Shown piece after piece: positions 28,370 through 41,496 of a stretch of DNA of 64,000 bases (position 1 is the first letter of the stretch; each line of letters begins with the position of its first letter). The position numbers and the translations under genes are program-made. The stretch is from the NCBI GenBank assembly GCA_022605955.1, contig JAKCOZ010000008.1:37240547-37304546 (forward strand), in the 5' to 3' direction. This DNA is from Rallus limicola. Its lineage: Eukaryota > Chordata > Aves > Gruiformes > Rallidae. The notes below the pieces were generated by a model, which did not search any database, was not told the DNA's origin, and worked only from the letters and a program-made list of their open reading frames with translations.

Positions 28370-28860
28370 TTCCGGGCTAATGAAAGTGCATCTAGGCTAG
28401 TAAAACAGAACCAAAACAAATCCTTGAATTCAAGTTCTGTTGTGTAATGAGGAAGTTTAATTAAGGCCACACATTACAGCCGTAAACGTTCTCTTATATA
28501 ACAAGGTCTAAATGAAACTGAACCTAATCAAAGTTACAATTCCTTCATTAGCAAATTACAAACAAGAGCGCGCAGCTGACACACCGGCTATGATTATCAC
28601 AACTAATTGCCTCGTTGTTACAAACCAGCCTGAAACCGCGTTCAGATGTCCGTCTGCGGTAGCAAATTAGGGCCACATCAGGCTATTTCTGCGATCACAA
28701 GGGGCTCTTGTAGAGCGATCTGATTTACCCCGCCGACTGGCAGCACACGGCCAAATCAAAGCCCCCTCTACAAAGGCAGCTTTGAAGCCAGCACAGCCTA
28801 GAAACCCGCTCCATATGCAGGCCGGCAGACTGCACTTCATTAGGCCTGTTGTCACATTTT
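28370..28860. promoter_or_regulatory. Candidate conserved non-coding block upstream-facing the 93-nt exon
   Basis: A repeat-free block containing ttaattaa (28457-28464), ctaattgc (near 28603), several ATTA cores and retained CpGs (gagcgcgcagctg, gaaaccgcgttc, gtccgtctgcgg). This composition is typical of deeply conserved vertebrate enhancers, but I cannot align it to another genome. The call rests on composition and absence of repeats only. Confidence 0.25.
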
Positions 28861-28998
28861 CCCTCTTCTTATTCTAATGATCCTATTTTAATACACATAG
28901 GAACCTCTCCTAATTGATGTCAAGTGAGTGACTTCCACATTCATCACCGGAGCACATCAAACACGTCCTGGCGCACGGGTCCGCCATCAGAGTGTTTA

Positions 28999-29250
<252 letters not shown>

Positions 29251-29283
29251 TTAAACAGAGAGGTTCACACAGAGGATGCTTTC

Positions 29284-29306
29284 CTTTTTTTTTTTTTCTT
29301 TTTTTA
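29284..29306 (+). repeat. Poly-T run
   Basis: Two T runs separated by a single C, ending in aaag. It lies about 65 nt upstream of the 93-nt exon in transcript direction, where it reads as A-rich. Confidence 0.8.
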
Positions 29307-30365
29307 AAGCAATTTAAACAAAAGTATTTTGACACATAAATACAGTAAGACTCAAAGGCCGAGAATCTGCAAGAGTCCATGACTGTCCCAAAATCTGAAT
29401 ACTGAATTACCACCACCTGTAATTTGCAGCCATCCACTCGTTTGAAATGGTGTTTGGGTTTAAAGAGTTACAGTTTTGCCGCCCAAAGACCCAGCAAATC
29501 AGAGGACACGTTTCTGAAGTCTCCAATAGTAGCTCCAAAAAGGAATGAAGGTTCCAGCTTCTCATTTATTAAAAATAAAAAAAAAAATCTGATACATACA
29601 TCTAAGTTACACCTGCATGGCTCTTAGGATTATCGACTACTCAGGAATGCAGTTTTGTGATGGCGGTTTTGATCCTGGCAACTTTAGCTTTTTATTTTTC
29701 CTCTACTTTTGGACGGTTACAAAGTTGGAATTGCAAGAAAAGGCATCGATTGCTGCTGAAAAGAAAAAGTTACCAGAACACAGTGAAGGAGAAAATCAGC
29801 ATGGGGAAAAATTTAACCAAAGTTTAAAAGCTGAATTGCCTGATTTTGGTTTTCCTTAGCACTAAGTCTGCCCTAGGGGTAAGTTCGGAGTGCCAACTTC
29901 ATGACTTTATGAAGTTATAAAGGAATTTTAAGAAGTTATTCAGATTCCGGTCCATTACTGTGAAAGAACGCACGAGCATAATGATTGTGACAGATTTATT
30001 TTATTACAAAAAGAAGACCTGAGAGTCATCCTCCTTAATAACTGAACTGACAAGTGACAACTTCACTCCATTACTTTTCAATGGGAACATTACTCACACA
30101 GTATCGGAAACGGGAAAACATTTTCACGTGCTTTTCAAATCAGAGATGATATATGAAACGAATACATTTGCCCCGTCCAGGACCACAATGGGAAGTTAAT
30201 GAAAACCAGGATGTCGCGGGATCTCGCTCTTCATTTTCAGAGGAAAGAGACATTTGGAAACGAGGAGAACGATTAGGATCGCCGACAGCTTCTACTACCC
30301 ATTTTCCGTGTTATATGAAGGGGTGGAAGGATGGAAGGAAAAAAAATCCCCAAAGCCGTTGCCTT

Positions 30366-30391
30366 GGGGGTGAGAGGAGGGAAGGGGAGGG
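30366..30391 (+). other. G-quadruplex-type motif
   Basis: Four G runs (GGGGG, GGG, GGGG, GGG) with loops of about 8, 2 and 1 nt, in a purine-rich stretch. It is on the strand opposite the AGAP1 coding strand, so any structure would form in the template DNA. Folding is not demonstrated. Confidence 0.45.
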
Positions 30392-31508
30392 AGGAAACCC
30401 ACAGAGGAGGACTCGAAGTAACACCATTCTCAGCGACACATTTACGCAGCAGGGATCCTGCGCTGCCTTCCCCGCTCCGCCGGGAACGGGCTCCTATCAC
30501 TAGTTACTATGGTTTGGGGCGATGGAATGACGTGCCGGGGAATTAAACAAAGAATAAATGAAAGAAAGCAAAACAAGTGGGAGGGATGAAATCCGATGTT
30601 CAGGATAACTATTGTTCCTTGTCCTTCAAGACAGATTTCTGAATCTGAAAGTGCCACTTCCCAATAATACAAGGCAAAACAATGCTTCAATGGCACAGAG
30701 CGCCTGTTAAGTGACATCTTAAAGAAACTCGGTGGAGGTAGCCAAATCCTTGGGAGGGAAGTTGTCAACTTGAATGTTTCTTTTTTTATTTGCCTTTTTT
30801 CAAAAGGAAAGGCTCCTGCCTCTGAAAAGCAGGCTGAATATCTACACTCTACTCCTCATTTTTGTTTTTTAAATCATCACGTCTTCCATTCCACAGAACT
30901 AACAGTGCCTGGAAAGAATACATTGCACATAGAAGGGAAATATTTATACCCAAAACACATATAGAAACGTAGGAATTTGTGGTAGGCAAATTCTGTTCTA
31001 GCTGCTTGCAATCATGGGCTACAGGAAGTTTTGTGGGGAGAATCTTAGCAGGCTCCGCTATTTATAAAGACAAACCGTGCGGTGAAACAGAGATATATTT
31101 TGATCTTTTATGCTTTTGTACCTGTGACACACACAATGCATCTCACTTCCTACAGAGGAAAAAGATGAGACACTAAACCGTACCGGAATGACGTTTGCTA
31201 GGACTTTTTCTGACGCTGTATCTACGTGTTAAGTGATTCTATTGAAAACTTCATTCAAACAAACCAGAAAAAGTTAAGAAATCAAATCAAATCACAACAC
31301 CTGCATGAATAAAGTTTGATTCATTTCCCCTCTGCACTGGCAGTTCACACGCAGGCTGAGGTCCACACAAAAACTTACCCAGGCAAGGAGTGTGAAGTAA
31401 GATTCCTGAGGGGTAACTTTGGGTGCTATGAGCAGCCCCTGAGGGCCCCCAAGTCACACGACTGCTATCTTACCGCAGATACTGAGACAGACTTCACTTT
31501 AACTTGTA

Positions 31509-31550
31509 AAAAACAACAACAACAACAAAAAACAACAACAAAAAAAAAAG
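31509..31550 (+). repeat. (CAA)n / A-rich simple repeat
   Basis: Two short CAA arrays separated by an A run and followed by about ten A. This is low complexity; the Gln-rich open frame across it is an artefact of the CAA repeat. Confidence 0.9.
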
Positions 31551-33972
31551 AGTCTTGCTTACAATTCTGCAGAGATGCAAGCTAGGTAACAACAGGCGTG
31601 GGAAGGGAGATGCATCCCACCATCCCTCCACCCCACACGGGATGGACAGTTACAATCAGCTCCTCAGATGCATTTGAAATCCTCACTATGCTATTATTTA
31701 GTTGTCCCTGTTAATATGATGCACAAAACAAAGGATGTTTACTGTCCTGCTAATATTTGATCTATTTTATCACCTAAGTAGAAAGTCAGCTATTGCACCA
31801 ATCACTTTACAACAAATATTAATATTCCAAGCCAAGCCAAAAAGATCAGACACTGCATTTAATGCCCCTTAAAATTCTCAACCCCATTCCAGCTCAAAAG
31901 CTGTAATCCATTTAAGAAAAATCCTATCTGTTTTCTACTTAACCCAATTTTCTTCCAGCACTAAAGGATCTTCACGTAGGAAACCAAACATATTACTTAT
32001 GCTAGATAACAAGGGGTAATTTGCAATTAAACAGAAACATATTCGGTTCTGGAAGTGGTGAAGGCATGGGCAAGTAACAGGCTAGGAAGGAAGCACAGCA
32101 AGAAAATATTCTGATTACACGCTCTGTCCGTAACTCGACAGAAAATACTTGTCAGCTATTGAGTCAATTAAATAATTCCAGGTTATAACTTGGCCGATAC
32201 AGCATGAAACCTGGGTTAGGGCAGGGGCAGCGTTAAATACATCAGGACACGGATTAGAGGGCAACTCATTACGCAGCAGTTAATGTGCCCAGATCTTAAA
32301 GACAGAACCAATTCTGAAAAGTCAATTTATTTTTTTTCTGTAGGACTTGTTTCTGCACCCCCTCCATAATCTCCCCCGAGTTATTAGACATTAAACCAAC
32401 TAGCAACATCCTCTCATATTAGCAAATTTGCTTCTTAATGTGCTATTCTTACAACCTGGAGCTTTAGCTTATTTGCTTCCAGCACACAACGCTGACTTAA
32501 TATTCTTCTAAAACCTTTTCCATGGTGGGAGATGGGAATACGTTCCTTTTTACTCTCTTTCTCAAATTCACACCCTACTCCAATTTACAACATCCCGTTT
32601 CCCAAATGCCAGCAAGATCCGCACACCCCTTAGAGCATTTTATGGATCTTTCGGACCAGAAATGGTCGGTGTATGGCTTTGAGGGATGCAGTAGCGAAGC
32701 AGCTCTGTTTCCAGAGGTATCGCTCAGTTCTGCTGGCATTTTCTGGGCTGACACTGACACCTAGTGGGGTTTGTAACTCCTGAGTACAGCTCAGCAACAG
32801 TGAGTATTTCCAACGGGGGAATCTGCACGATTGCTATAAAATATTGGTGTCAAAATTGGGTGCTTTCCCCCCCTCCCTGCCCCATGCCGCTCATTTTTAC
32901 ACATTTTATTGTTCTGCACCTATGTGTTTGCACCTAGATGCAAACACAGGATGCTTTGTTGGAGGTGTTTGAAGACCCACAGTTCGTAAATCCAAATGTT
33001 GCTAGTGGGATGGACACATGAAATATGGGACTCTCTGCTCCAAAACGGCAACAAAACTTTCTACTTGCTAAAGGACCTCACCTTTGGAATACAAAATATA
33101 AACTATTTACAATGATGGGGAAGAAGAGGCTTCCTAAATGTGACTAACGTGTAGCTACAACCTCCCCAGGGCTTACATACAAGCACACAGGGATTGTGTG
33201 TTTGCTGCAAAGTATGTTAAGAGAGTCAAAAAAAACATGTAACCAACCCACAATTCCACAGCCAATGCGATCCCAAAGCTATAAGTGAGACTGAGAAATA
33301 AGGAAACCATCACTCAAGGCTTCATTAACATCTCCCAGAGTACTCCTGTATAACAAAGACCTATCATATTGGACCAGTCAAGCCTTCTATGTATTACTTC
33401 TTTTTTCCTGCCTTATAATGAAAGTGGGGGGAGGGGGAAATAGAAAAAGAAAGAAGGTTTGGGAAGAAAAGAAGTAATTTTGATCTCCATCGTCTCTCTC
33501 AACCCTGGAAAAGAAAAGTGAGTTGAGACTTCATAGTAATAAAAGTGACATGGGGTAGTTATTTTGGCATATGCATGGTATTCCCATGGTCAATGCTGGG
33601 ACCTCTTGACAAACACGGGAGCCCTCACAAGAGGGTCTGGAGTCAGTGGCATCATTCAGAGTATGGGCAGGGTTAGGGAGCAGAGGTCTGGCTTTCCCTC
33701 TGCTTACTGCCAAACCAGGGACAGTAGACAGGTCCGAGAATGAGACACAGGCTCTAACACTTAACTGTGGATCCCCTTGTTCCACTGCAGCTCCCAACAG
33801 GATAACTTCACCATGTTCAGCCTGTGTTGAAGCCCTCAAACAGAACCACCCCATTGTACCTCTAAGGAGCTCTTGTTTCCAAGCCTTCAGACCCATCTCA
33901 ACACTCCTGCCTGAATTAGAGCAGCTCAGCTCAAAGAGGGCTTAAGTTTAAGGCCGTCACCACAGAGTGCTA

Positions 33973-34176
<204 letters not shown>

Positions 34177-34845
34177 TTAAAGTTAGTTTTAAACAGTGAT
34201 ACACTGCTTTCAAGAAATTACAATCCACAGCTGTATCTATCTTAGTCCTGATACGCAAGAGCAGCAGCCTAGGCTCTGGAACACGGCAGGACTGCCCTAC
34301 AGCCAACTTTGCCATTGTTATTCCAAGCCCTTAAAATACTCTTCCTGATGTTCCTTTTGGAAAACTTTGCTAGTTCTGTTGATGTGGCAGTCATTTTTTG
34401 TCCTACTCAATGCAACTTTAACTGGAGAGAAATAGTTTCATTTGTTTGACCAGCGTATGAGGCAGCAAAATTGGGTGAAGCCTGTAAAATTCTGGGTTTC
34501 TACCTCAAAATCTGCCTCAAACCTAAGAAGAAATACCTTGTGCCAAAGAACTGCATTGCTGGACTTAATCCTATTCAGGAGACATTGGTTCACTGGGTGC
34601 TAATCAAAAAAATGAAAAGAATTAAACCCTGTACAATGGTGACCAAGAGTTCCCAACACGTCTGCTGAAGCTGTTGGTACAGAGAGAGAAAATTTTAAAA
34701 GGAAGACATTCCAATTTAGTCAAAGTAGCCAAAAATTTAAAGTTATATCATTGTCTTGAAAGACACAAAGCATTCAACCAACAAAACAACTGTGGGGAAA
34801 AAAAGAGTCTGGAGTTTTGCTGGTTTCTGGGGGTGGGGTGAGGGG

Positions 34846-34900
34846 CTTTTTTTCCCTTTTTTAATCTTTTTTTCCCCTTTTTAATCTTTTTTTCCCCCCT
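34846..34900 (+). repeat. 20-bp polypyrimidine tandem repeat, about 2.7 copies
   Basis: The unit ctttttttcccctttttaat, with a one-base variant in the first copy, repeats at 34846 and 34866; a partial third copy starts at 34886 and passes into cccccctctc. It lies about 680 nt upstream of the 156-nt AGAP1 exon in transcript direction. Confidence 0.85.
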
Positions 34901-35558
34901 CTCACTTATTACACAACTAAAAACATCTTTTAAAAGGATGTGGAAGCAGTCTGGAAAGGGAAAAGGAGACTTTTTTTCCTATCAGATATAAGGATAGAAT
35001 GTATATGCTGCTTGGGGACTGGGGCAGGACAAAGGTGGACAATTCTCCACACTGTTGATGAGAAGCTCACCAGAACAACACATGAAGGGTCCAGACAACA
35101 ACACACACATAACAATGAGGGTGGAAATAATGGTCTGGGGTGCACACAAATGGGTGAAAGAATGTCTAAAAAGGTAAAGCTTCCTACAAGGAGAAAAGAG
35201 GGTAAGAGGGTATTTCCAGGATGCCTGCCAAGAAGGGTTCTCCCATGACACTTAACCCCTTACTTGGTTTTGTCTTAATCACCAGGTAAAGCTGCCCAAA
35301 GGGCAAAGAAAGGCTCTCCAGTGTCTGCTCTTCTACACTCCTACACTAGTGACTGGCCTAATGTCCAGAAAGCTGCTACAGAGGGCAGGCATCGGCAGCA
35401 TGATGAGACTTCTCACACCATGTGGACCAGGACCTCAAGTTGCAAGCAATCAAGAGGAAACCTCTAAAGGAGAACCAGGTAGGAGACAAACCTTTATACT
35501 TTATGTACCATTTCCACTTGCTCTATCAAGTATATACATACAGATATATATCAGCCGG

Positions 35559-35664
35559 GTCAAGCTAGAGGTGTCCCTGCCCATGGTGCTCTTTGATGAT
35601 GACCATGGTGACTTGATGATCTTTAAGGTCCCTTCCAACCCTAACTGTTCTATGATTCTATAAA
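35559..35664 (+). mobile_element. CR1 LINE 3'-end fragment
   Basis: A forward piece with ctagaggtgtccctgcccat, then gatgatctttaaggtccctt and ccaaccctaactgttctatg, ending in the tail attctata. About 105 nt. A short stretch around ctctttgatgatgaccatgg replaces part of the usual sequence. Confidence 0.9.
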
Positions 35665-38600
35665 TATCCAATTGAAGTCTCATTTCATGATTTCAAGTCT
35701 TCTGATTCTTCCAGCTTTTGCATTTTTATTATTTTGTTTTGTTTTAAATTCAAACAGCAAAGAATAAAAAGGAAGAGGCACAAGACAAGCAGCTCATGTT
35801 TGGGCTGAAGCACCTATATCAATGCAGACAGAAATCCAGGAATGTCGCTTCTGAAAGTCACCATTTCTCTGCAAACAGCTCATTTCTGTGACAAAACAGG
35901 CCTGACAGTATCACAAACGAGCTTTTTGATGGAGAAAGCTGTTCTCTTCCCCTCTTTAAAGACAAAGAAATAGATATGACACTAAATTTAACTATCCCTT
36001 CATTCTGACTGAACTGGCGAAGCGTGGCTGTCAGGAAGCCAGAGGTAAGGTATGGAAAGTTAACAAGAGGATCTTGAGAGAGTTTTTCTACAACATTTTC
36101 AAGTGCCCTGAGGAAGAAGCAAGCACAATTTGGAGATGACCCAAGTGTATAAAACAAAGGAGATGAAAAGGAGGAGAGCTGAAATGGTCATTTTTTGTGT
36201 CCTAACAGAAAACTTTAACACCGGAGAGATGAGCAGGACAACCTGGGAAGAAGTGAACTTAATTCACCCTGCATTTGCTTCTCCCCTTCTCTGTGGCAAA
36301 CTTGCTGAGACAACAAGTAACACACCAAGCACACAGGAGAGGAAATGATCTGCATGAAGACACACCAAGCCTGTGGTAGTCAGAGATTACCTGTCCAAAG
36401 AAATACAGGAAAGATTTCTGCATTAAAAGTCATGAAAAAGTACATACCTAGGACACTCAAAGTGAACGCCAGAAGGCTGCTGAAGTTCAAACAGCCAAAG
36501 ACTTTGAAAAGGAGTACTCTAACCATTGGACCTATCAGAGATGAGGAGGGGGGTGGTATGAAAGCTTTAAAGAGGTGGCTGATGATAAAAAAAGGTCTAG
36601 AAGGAGAACATCTCATCTGGAAACTCACTAACTGCAAAATAGCATTAGGGAAAGAGAGCAAAGATGCTGGTGTGAAGGAATGGCGACAGCCTACTGTCTG
36701 CTTTTGCCATGACTGAACCCAACTGGGATGGAGAAAATGAGGGAGAAGGACATCTAAGGAATCAACTGCTAATGGGAAAAGGCACTGAACACATTTAAGA
36801 CTAAAACCATGCAGCCGAAAGTCTCACCCAAGGAGATGAATGAAGTAATGAAGATGGAGGAGAAAAGAAACATCTCAAGAGGATTATGCCTGGAAACACT
36901 TAGAAGAAGCTTCTTCTACAAAAGGAGAGGAACAAGGCTAGAAGGAAAGATTCATCTGTCATACACCAATGAGAGGGTCTGAACCACAAGCTGTTGAAAA
37001 TGAAAGGATGCAGCTACATTGTCACATAATGTTGATCAACTTGGTAACTATCCACTGGAAAATTAAACTGAAATGAACAGATTTCTATCCAACTGCTTAT
37101 TGCGCAGACAAAGCACATAAAGGATTCCCTAAAATGTTACCTTTTGAAATCTTTTTACATCTTACAGCATGATTTTATACTTTTCTGCAGTGAGGAACTG
37201 TCTCCTGGATTTCTCAGCAACTTATTTTCCAAGAGTGAGTAACTCTTAAAGGAAAACACATATGCTGGGCACTCTGGTCCCCGAAGACAAATGCTCCTAT
37301 ACAAACAACTTCCATAAAAGAAGCCCTGCAGGCAAAGTTTCTTGTCACACATACTAATCTCACTGGATTTTAAACCTGATAAATAACATTGTGAGGTGGT
37401 TTCACAATAAGCTGTGTCAAATCCACTGGCTGGAAAAAAAAACCCTAAACAAAACTGTTTCAATAAGAGACTTAGAAGTGGCAAACTTCAAGGTTTCCAC
37501 AGATTCAAAGCATGGCTACCAAAACTGAACAAGCTCCAACTACTGAAGGTGCCAATAATTAGCAAACATAAAACTATACTGCTGCTCTGAAACACTTCAG
37601 TGGAGAGAATAGGTTCGACAAGAAAGGGCTCAGACGTGACTTCCAAGTAATAGCCTGCATGGACAAGAGCAACAAAAAACACAACCAGACAAGCACTTGG
37701 AAACAATATACTTGGTAGTATCTGAAGATAGAGCACTGCTAAAGGAAACAAAAGGTCTTGAGTGGTCTCTGAAGTCCAGGGACTTTGTTGCATTAAGATT
37801 GTAGAGAGCAGTTTCCTGCTGTTGGGATGCAAGCGTTCAGTAACGAGTGCACTGGTGTGAAGGCCAGAAGTTAGGACACATGGCAAGAACTATAATTCAC
37901 AGAACTTAAAAAACATTAAGTCAAGTGGGTGAATGTGAAGAACAGCCTTCCTGACAGCACATGTAACCTAACATGTATCAAATATAAACTCATTTGCTGA
38001 CTGTAGATACATTGGTCAAACTTGTGGTACTCAAAGCCTATCAAATAAGTACCCTAATACCCTCTGGTATTACCCTTTTTCTACCAAGCTGCTCTCAAGA
38101 CATACCTGAGATGTCACCGTAAGTGGTCATTTCTAAGCCACTGCTCTATCCAAAGTCATGATCATAGGGGTAGAGGTCAGTCAAATGACCCTAGGTAGGG
38201 AAACTATTTACCCCAGTAGAACCCTGTTTCGTGTTCTTGGGTGAACAGATCTTCTCGCCCTTGTTAAGGCTATTCAATGTGCTTGTCTTCTGGACACACA
38301 CAGTACAACCTTGTCTTTCCCCCCTTGTCTTTCCTTCCTGCCAGGAATGTACACAGCCCAGTGGTGGTCAACAAGTTCAGTCTCAAGAAAAAACCCTTTA
38401 AGTCTTTCATTTCAAGGAGATGTTATTTCAAGAATGCACCAATGTGAACAGCCAATACTCTGTTTACAGACATGCACACAGTTCATACCTACACTAGCTT
38501 CTAGCTCTGTTGCCACAGATGCAAACAAACCTCAAAGTCATTGCAGAAAACACAAATTTAGCAGAAAATCATCACTAAACTGTTCTCAGACAAGAGCAAC

Positions 38601-40227
38601 TCAGATGAAGCTACAATCTGGAGTAACTCGACCAGATAGGTCCATTCAAAGCAGCTATCTCAAAGGCAGACATCACCAAGGAAAGCATTGAAGCCTGAAA
38701 CGAAATTCCAGATGGTACCTCATTAAAAAACCTCAACAAACTCAAACTTAGTATACAATGTCCACAGTTCTGAGCAGAAAAGGGACTGAACCAAGTCAAA
38801 TCCCCCACTTGCAAAGCTTTTACATATTACGGTTGCCTTAGTAAACAAACCAGTGAGCGAGTTACCTGGCATGACAGGAGCTTGGCAATGACCTGCAGTA
38901 AGAAGAGGCTGGATTTATCCTTGCAAGAGGCATGTTCCTCACTGGCCACTTACAGAAAAAGGTGGCAAAACATTCACCTTATATCTTACACAAACGACCT
39001 GGCATTGCCAAACAATTCATAAAGCTTCTGTAGTACCAGTATCACGTCAAGCCACTAAATGAGAGCATAAGAAGAAAGATTTATTTTTTCTTCTTAATAA
39101 ATAACATTACACAAACAGAAAAAAATGAGGGTTTTTTCTCCTCTCTAGACGTACCAGGATGCCCTCCAGAAAAATCATCTCTATCCATTGCTGAAGGAGA
39201 AAAATGAAGGCAGCAGGTCCTACTTCTAAAACAGGCAAGAGATTGCCAGAACTTCAGGGAGCCTGGGAACAGTTGGAATAAAGCAAGCCTTGATGAAAAG
39301 CCCAGATTACATACCCTGGGACAGAAGGCTTTTGGTGTCTGCACCTTCTGTTCTTGGGGAAAGCACGAAAAAGCGTATTTCTGTAGAAACACAGAAGCCT
39401 CGTGGAAAATTCTTTAGTCGGGACACGTTTTTCTTTGCCCACTGGTGTACAATTTCTCTCCTGGAAGTCACATCATCTCAGTCTTTCATCTGGAAACACT
39501 ATAGGTGGGAGTCCAATTTATTCAAGGGATATTGGCGATACACAGCCATGCATCCAAAGACAGATCAAGGAAGAAACTGTTTAGCCCTTGCCTCAGCAGA
39601 AGCCAGAAAGTTTTGAGTACACTGCCGTGGAAAATAAATTTGACAATTTCAAACCTAGGTCCAGATAAAGAATTTTAGAGATATTATGTCTAGCCCTCTA
39701 TAGTGAGACCAAACTGCAATGCTGTAATTGTATTATTTTTCCATATTTAGCAGCTGAACGTCATCTTTTGGGACATATTAGAACTCAATCATGTCAGGAG
39801 CTTTGGCCTTTCCTCATCCTAACAGCAAGGTAAGAAGAAAGAGCAGATTTGTCCCATCTGACAGACAAAGAACACCAAGAGAATCTGAAAACAACTTCTG
39901 AAGACAAAGCAATCTGGCATCTAAAAACAAAAAAGGTCATCTCAATGAAATTACTAATAATATTTAATTAACCAGATGTGACAACTGGCTTCAATACTCC
40001 CATGGCAGAAACTGTGATGTGAACTGGCAAATCTAAAGGAAGACCAACTCTGGAGTTTAAGAGACCTTAGAAACAGGCATAAGAAAAACTCATTAGGAAC
40101 ATAACTGCAGTCCTGTGCTGATAAAGAAAAGAGGAAAAAATAACACCTATAGATGTACTCAAGTCTTGGAGAATGTGCTTGTATATGAGTCCATACTGTA
40201 TGTGACACTATCCACATGAACGAGGGG

Positions 40228-40275
40228 GAATATGTACACACACACACGTATATAGACACCCATACACGTACATAG
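40228..40275 (+). repeat. AC/AT-rich dinucleotide run
   Basis: A (AC)n core followed by degenerate gtatatagacacccatacac. A short imperfect microsatellite. Confidence 0.7.
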
Positions 40276-41165
40276 AAAATGTTCATTTTAGTAGCTGTTA
40301 GAGATGACTTAGAAATAACTCTGAAACTTTCAGAAGGATGATGATGCATGTTGCAATGGTATTAAACACTGCTTTCACTTCTCCTGGATTTCATTGGGCA
40401 GTAGGATGAAGCAGCAGAAGGAGAAGCTAGCTAAGCTCTTCTTCAGTCAAACACCAAAATCCTACACGCTGCTTTATCCCAAATGACCCCCGCCATAAAT
40501 AAGATAATTGCACCCTGCTATTTAGTGCTTATCCATAATCAGGCCTCATATACAGCAAAATAATGGATGATTAAGCTGACTGCACTTTTAATAGTTTAAT
40601 TTACATATTTAGACCATCATGCTGTAGGAAAAACTTCATGGAGGCACAGTGCAAGCATAAATAATGCATCTTTAGAGGTTTGAGGCAGGTAGTAAGGAGC
40701 AAGCCTGCGTTCCAGCTATACCTGAGCTGCAGTTTGGTAAAATCTGTGTTAAGCCCCATACCTTTCTTGGGTACAGTGCAAATCTCCTAGGAGAGGGACA
40801 CTGCTGCCCACTAAACACTTTTCTTGGAACTGCAGTCCATATGAGTAACTGTTTACCTTAAACTGTAGCATAAAAACGCCTTCCTGATCTGCCAGGTGTA
40901 AAGGACAAGCAACTCCATCAGTGCAGCAATGAGTAGGGAAAGGGAATGGCTATACAGTTTTATGATGTAAGGAGAACTTGTGCTCTTTGGAAATAAGGTT
41001 TGGCATGGTCTACTAACATGTGAAGTCTGTAAAGACTGACAAGGGACGGAGTGGAGGGAAAGGAAAGGCAGGATAGAGATAAGAAGGACACGAGATGCTG
41101 GTCTGGACTCCCCCAGTGTGTGTCTTGTTGATGGCCAGTGTAAAAAGACCTACATTGAGATGCAG

Positions 41166-41496
41166 GCGATGCCAAGTTGGGAGAAGTGTCGATCTGCTGG
41201 AGGGTAGGAAGGCCCTCCAGAAGGACCTGGACAGGTTGAATAGATGGGCAGTAGCTGCAAGCTGTGCCAGGGGAGGTTCAGGTTAGAAAAGAGGAGAAAT
41301 TTCTTGTCCAAAAGAGTGGTTGGGCATTGGAACAGGTTGCCCAGGGAGGTGGTGGAATCACTGTCCCTCACGAGTGTTCAAGGAAAAGCTGGATGAGGTA
41401 CTCAGGGACACAGATTAGTGAGTAATATAGGTGGGAGGGGGACAGTTGGACTAAATGATCTTGGAGGTCTTTTCCAACCTTAATGATTCTGTGATG
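41166..41496 (+). mobile_element. CR1 LINE copy with internal deletion
   Basis: A forward copy. Its left part (gatctgctggagggtaggaa, then ggacctggacagg) belongs to the region upstream of the end of the CR1 reverse-transcriptase frame. Near 41248 it jumps directly to 3' untranslated sequence (agtagctgcaagctgtgcca) and ends with the tail gattctgtgatg. The segment normally lying between is missing, so this is an internally deleted and not only 5'-truncated copy. Confidence 0.85.
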
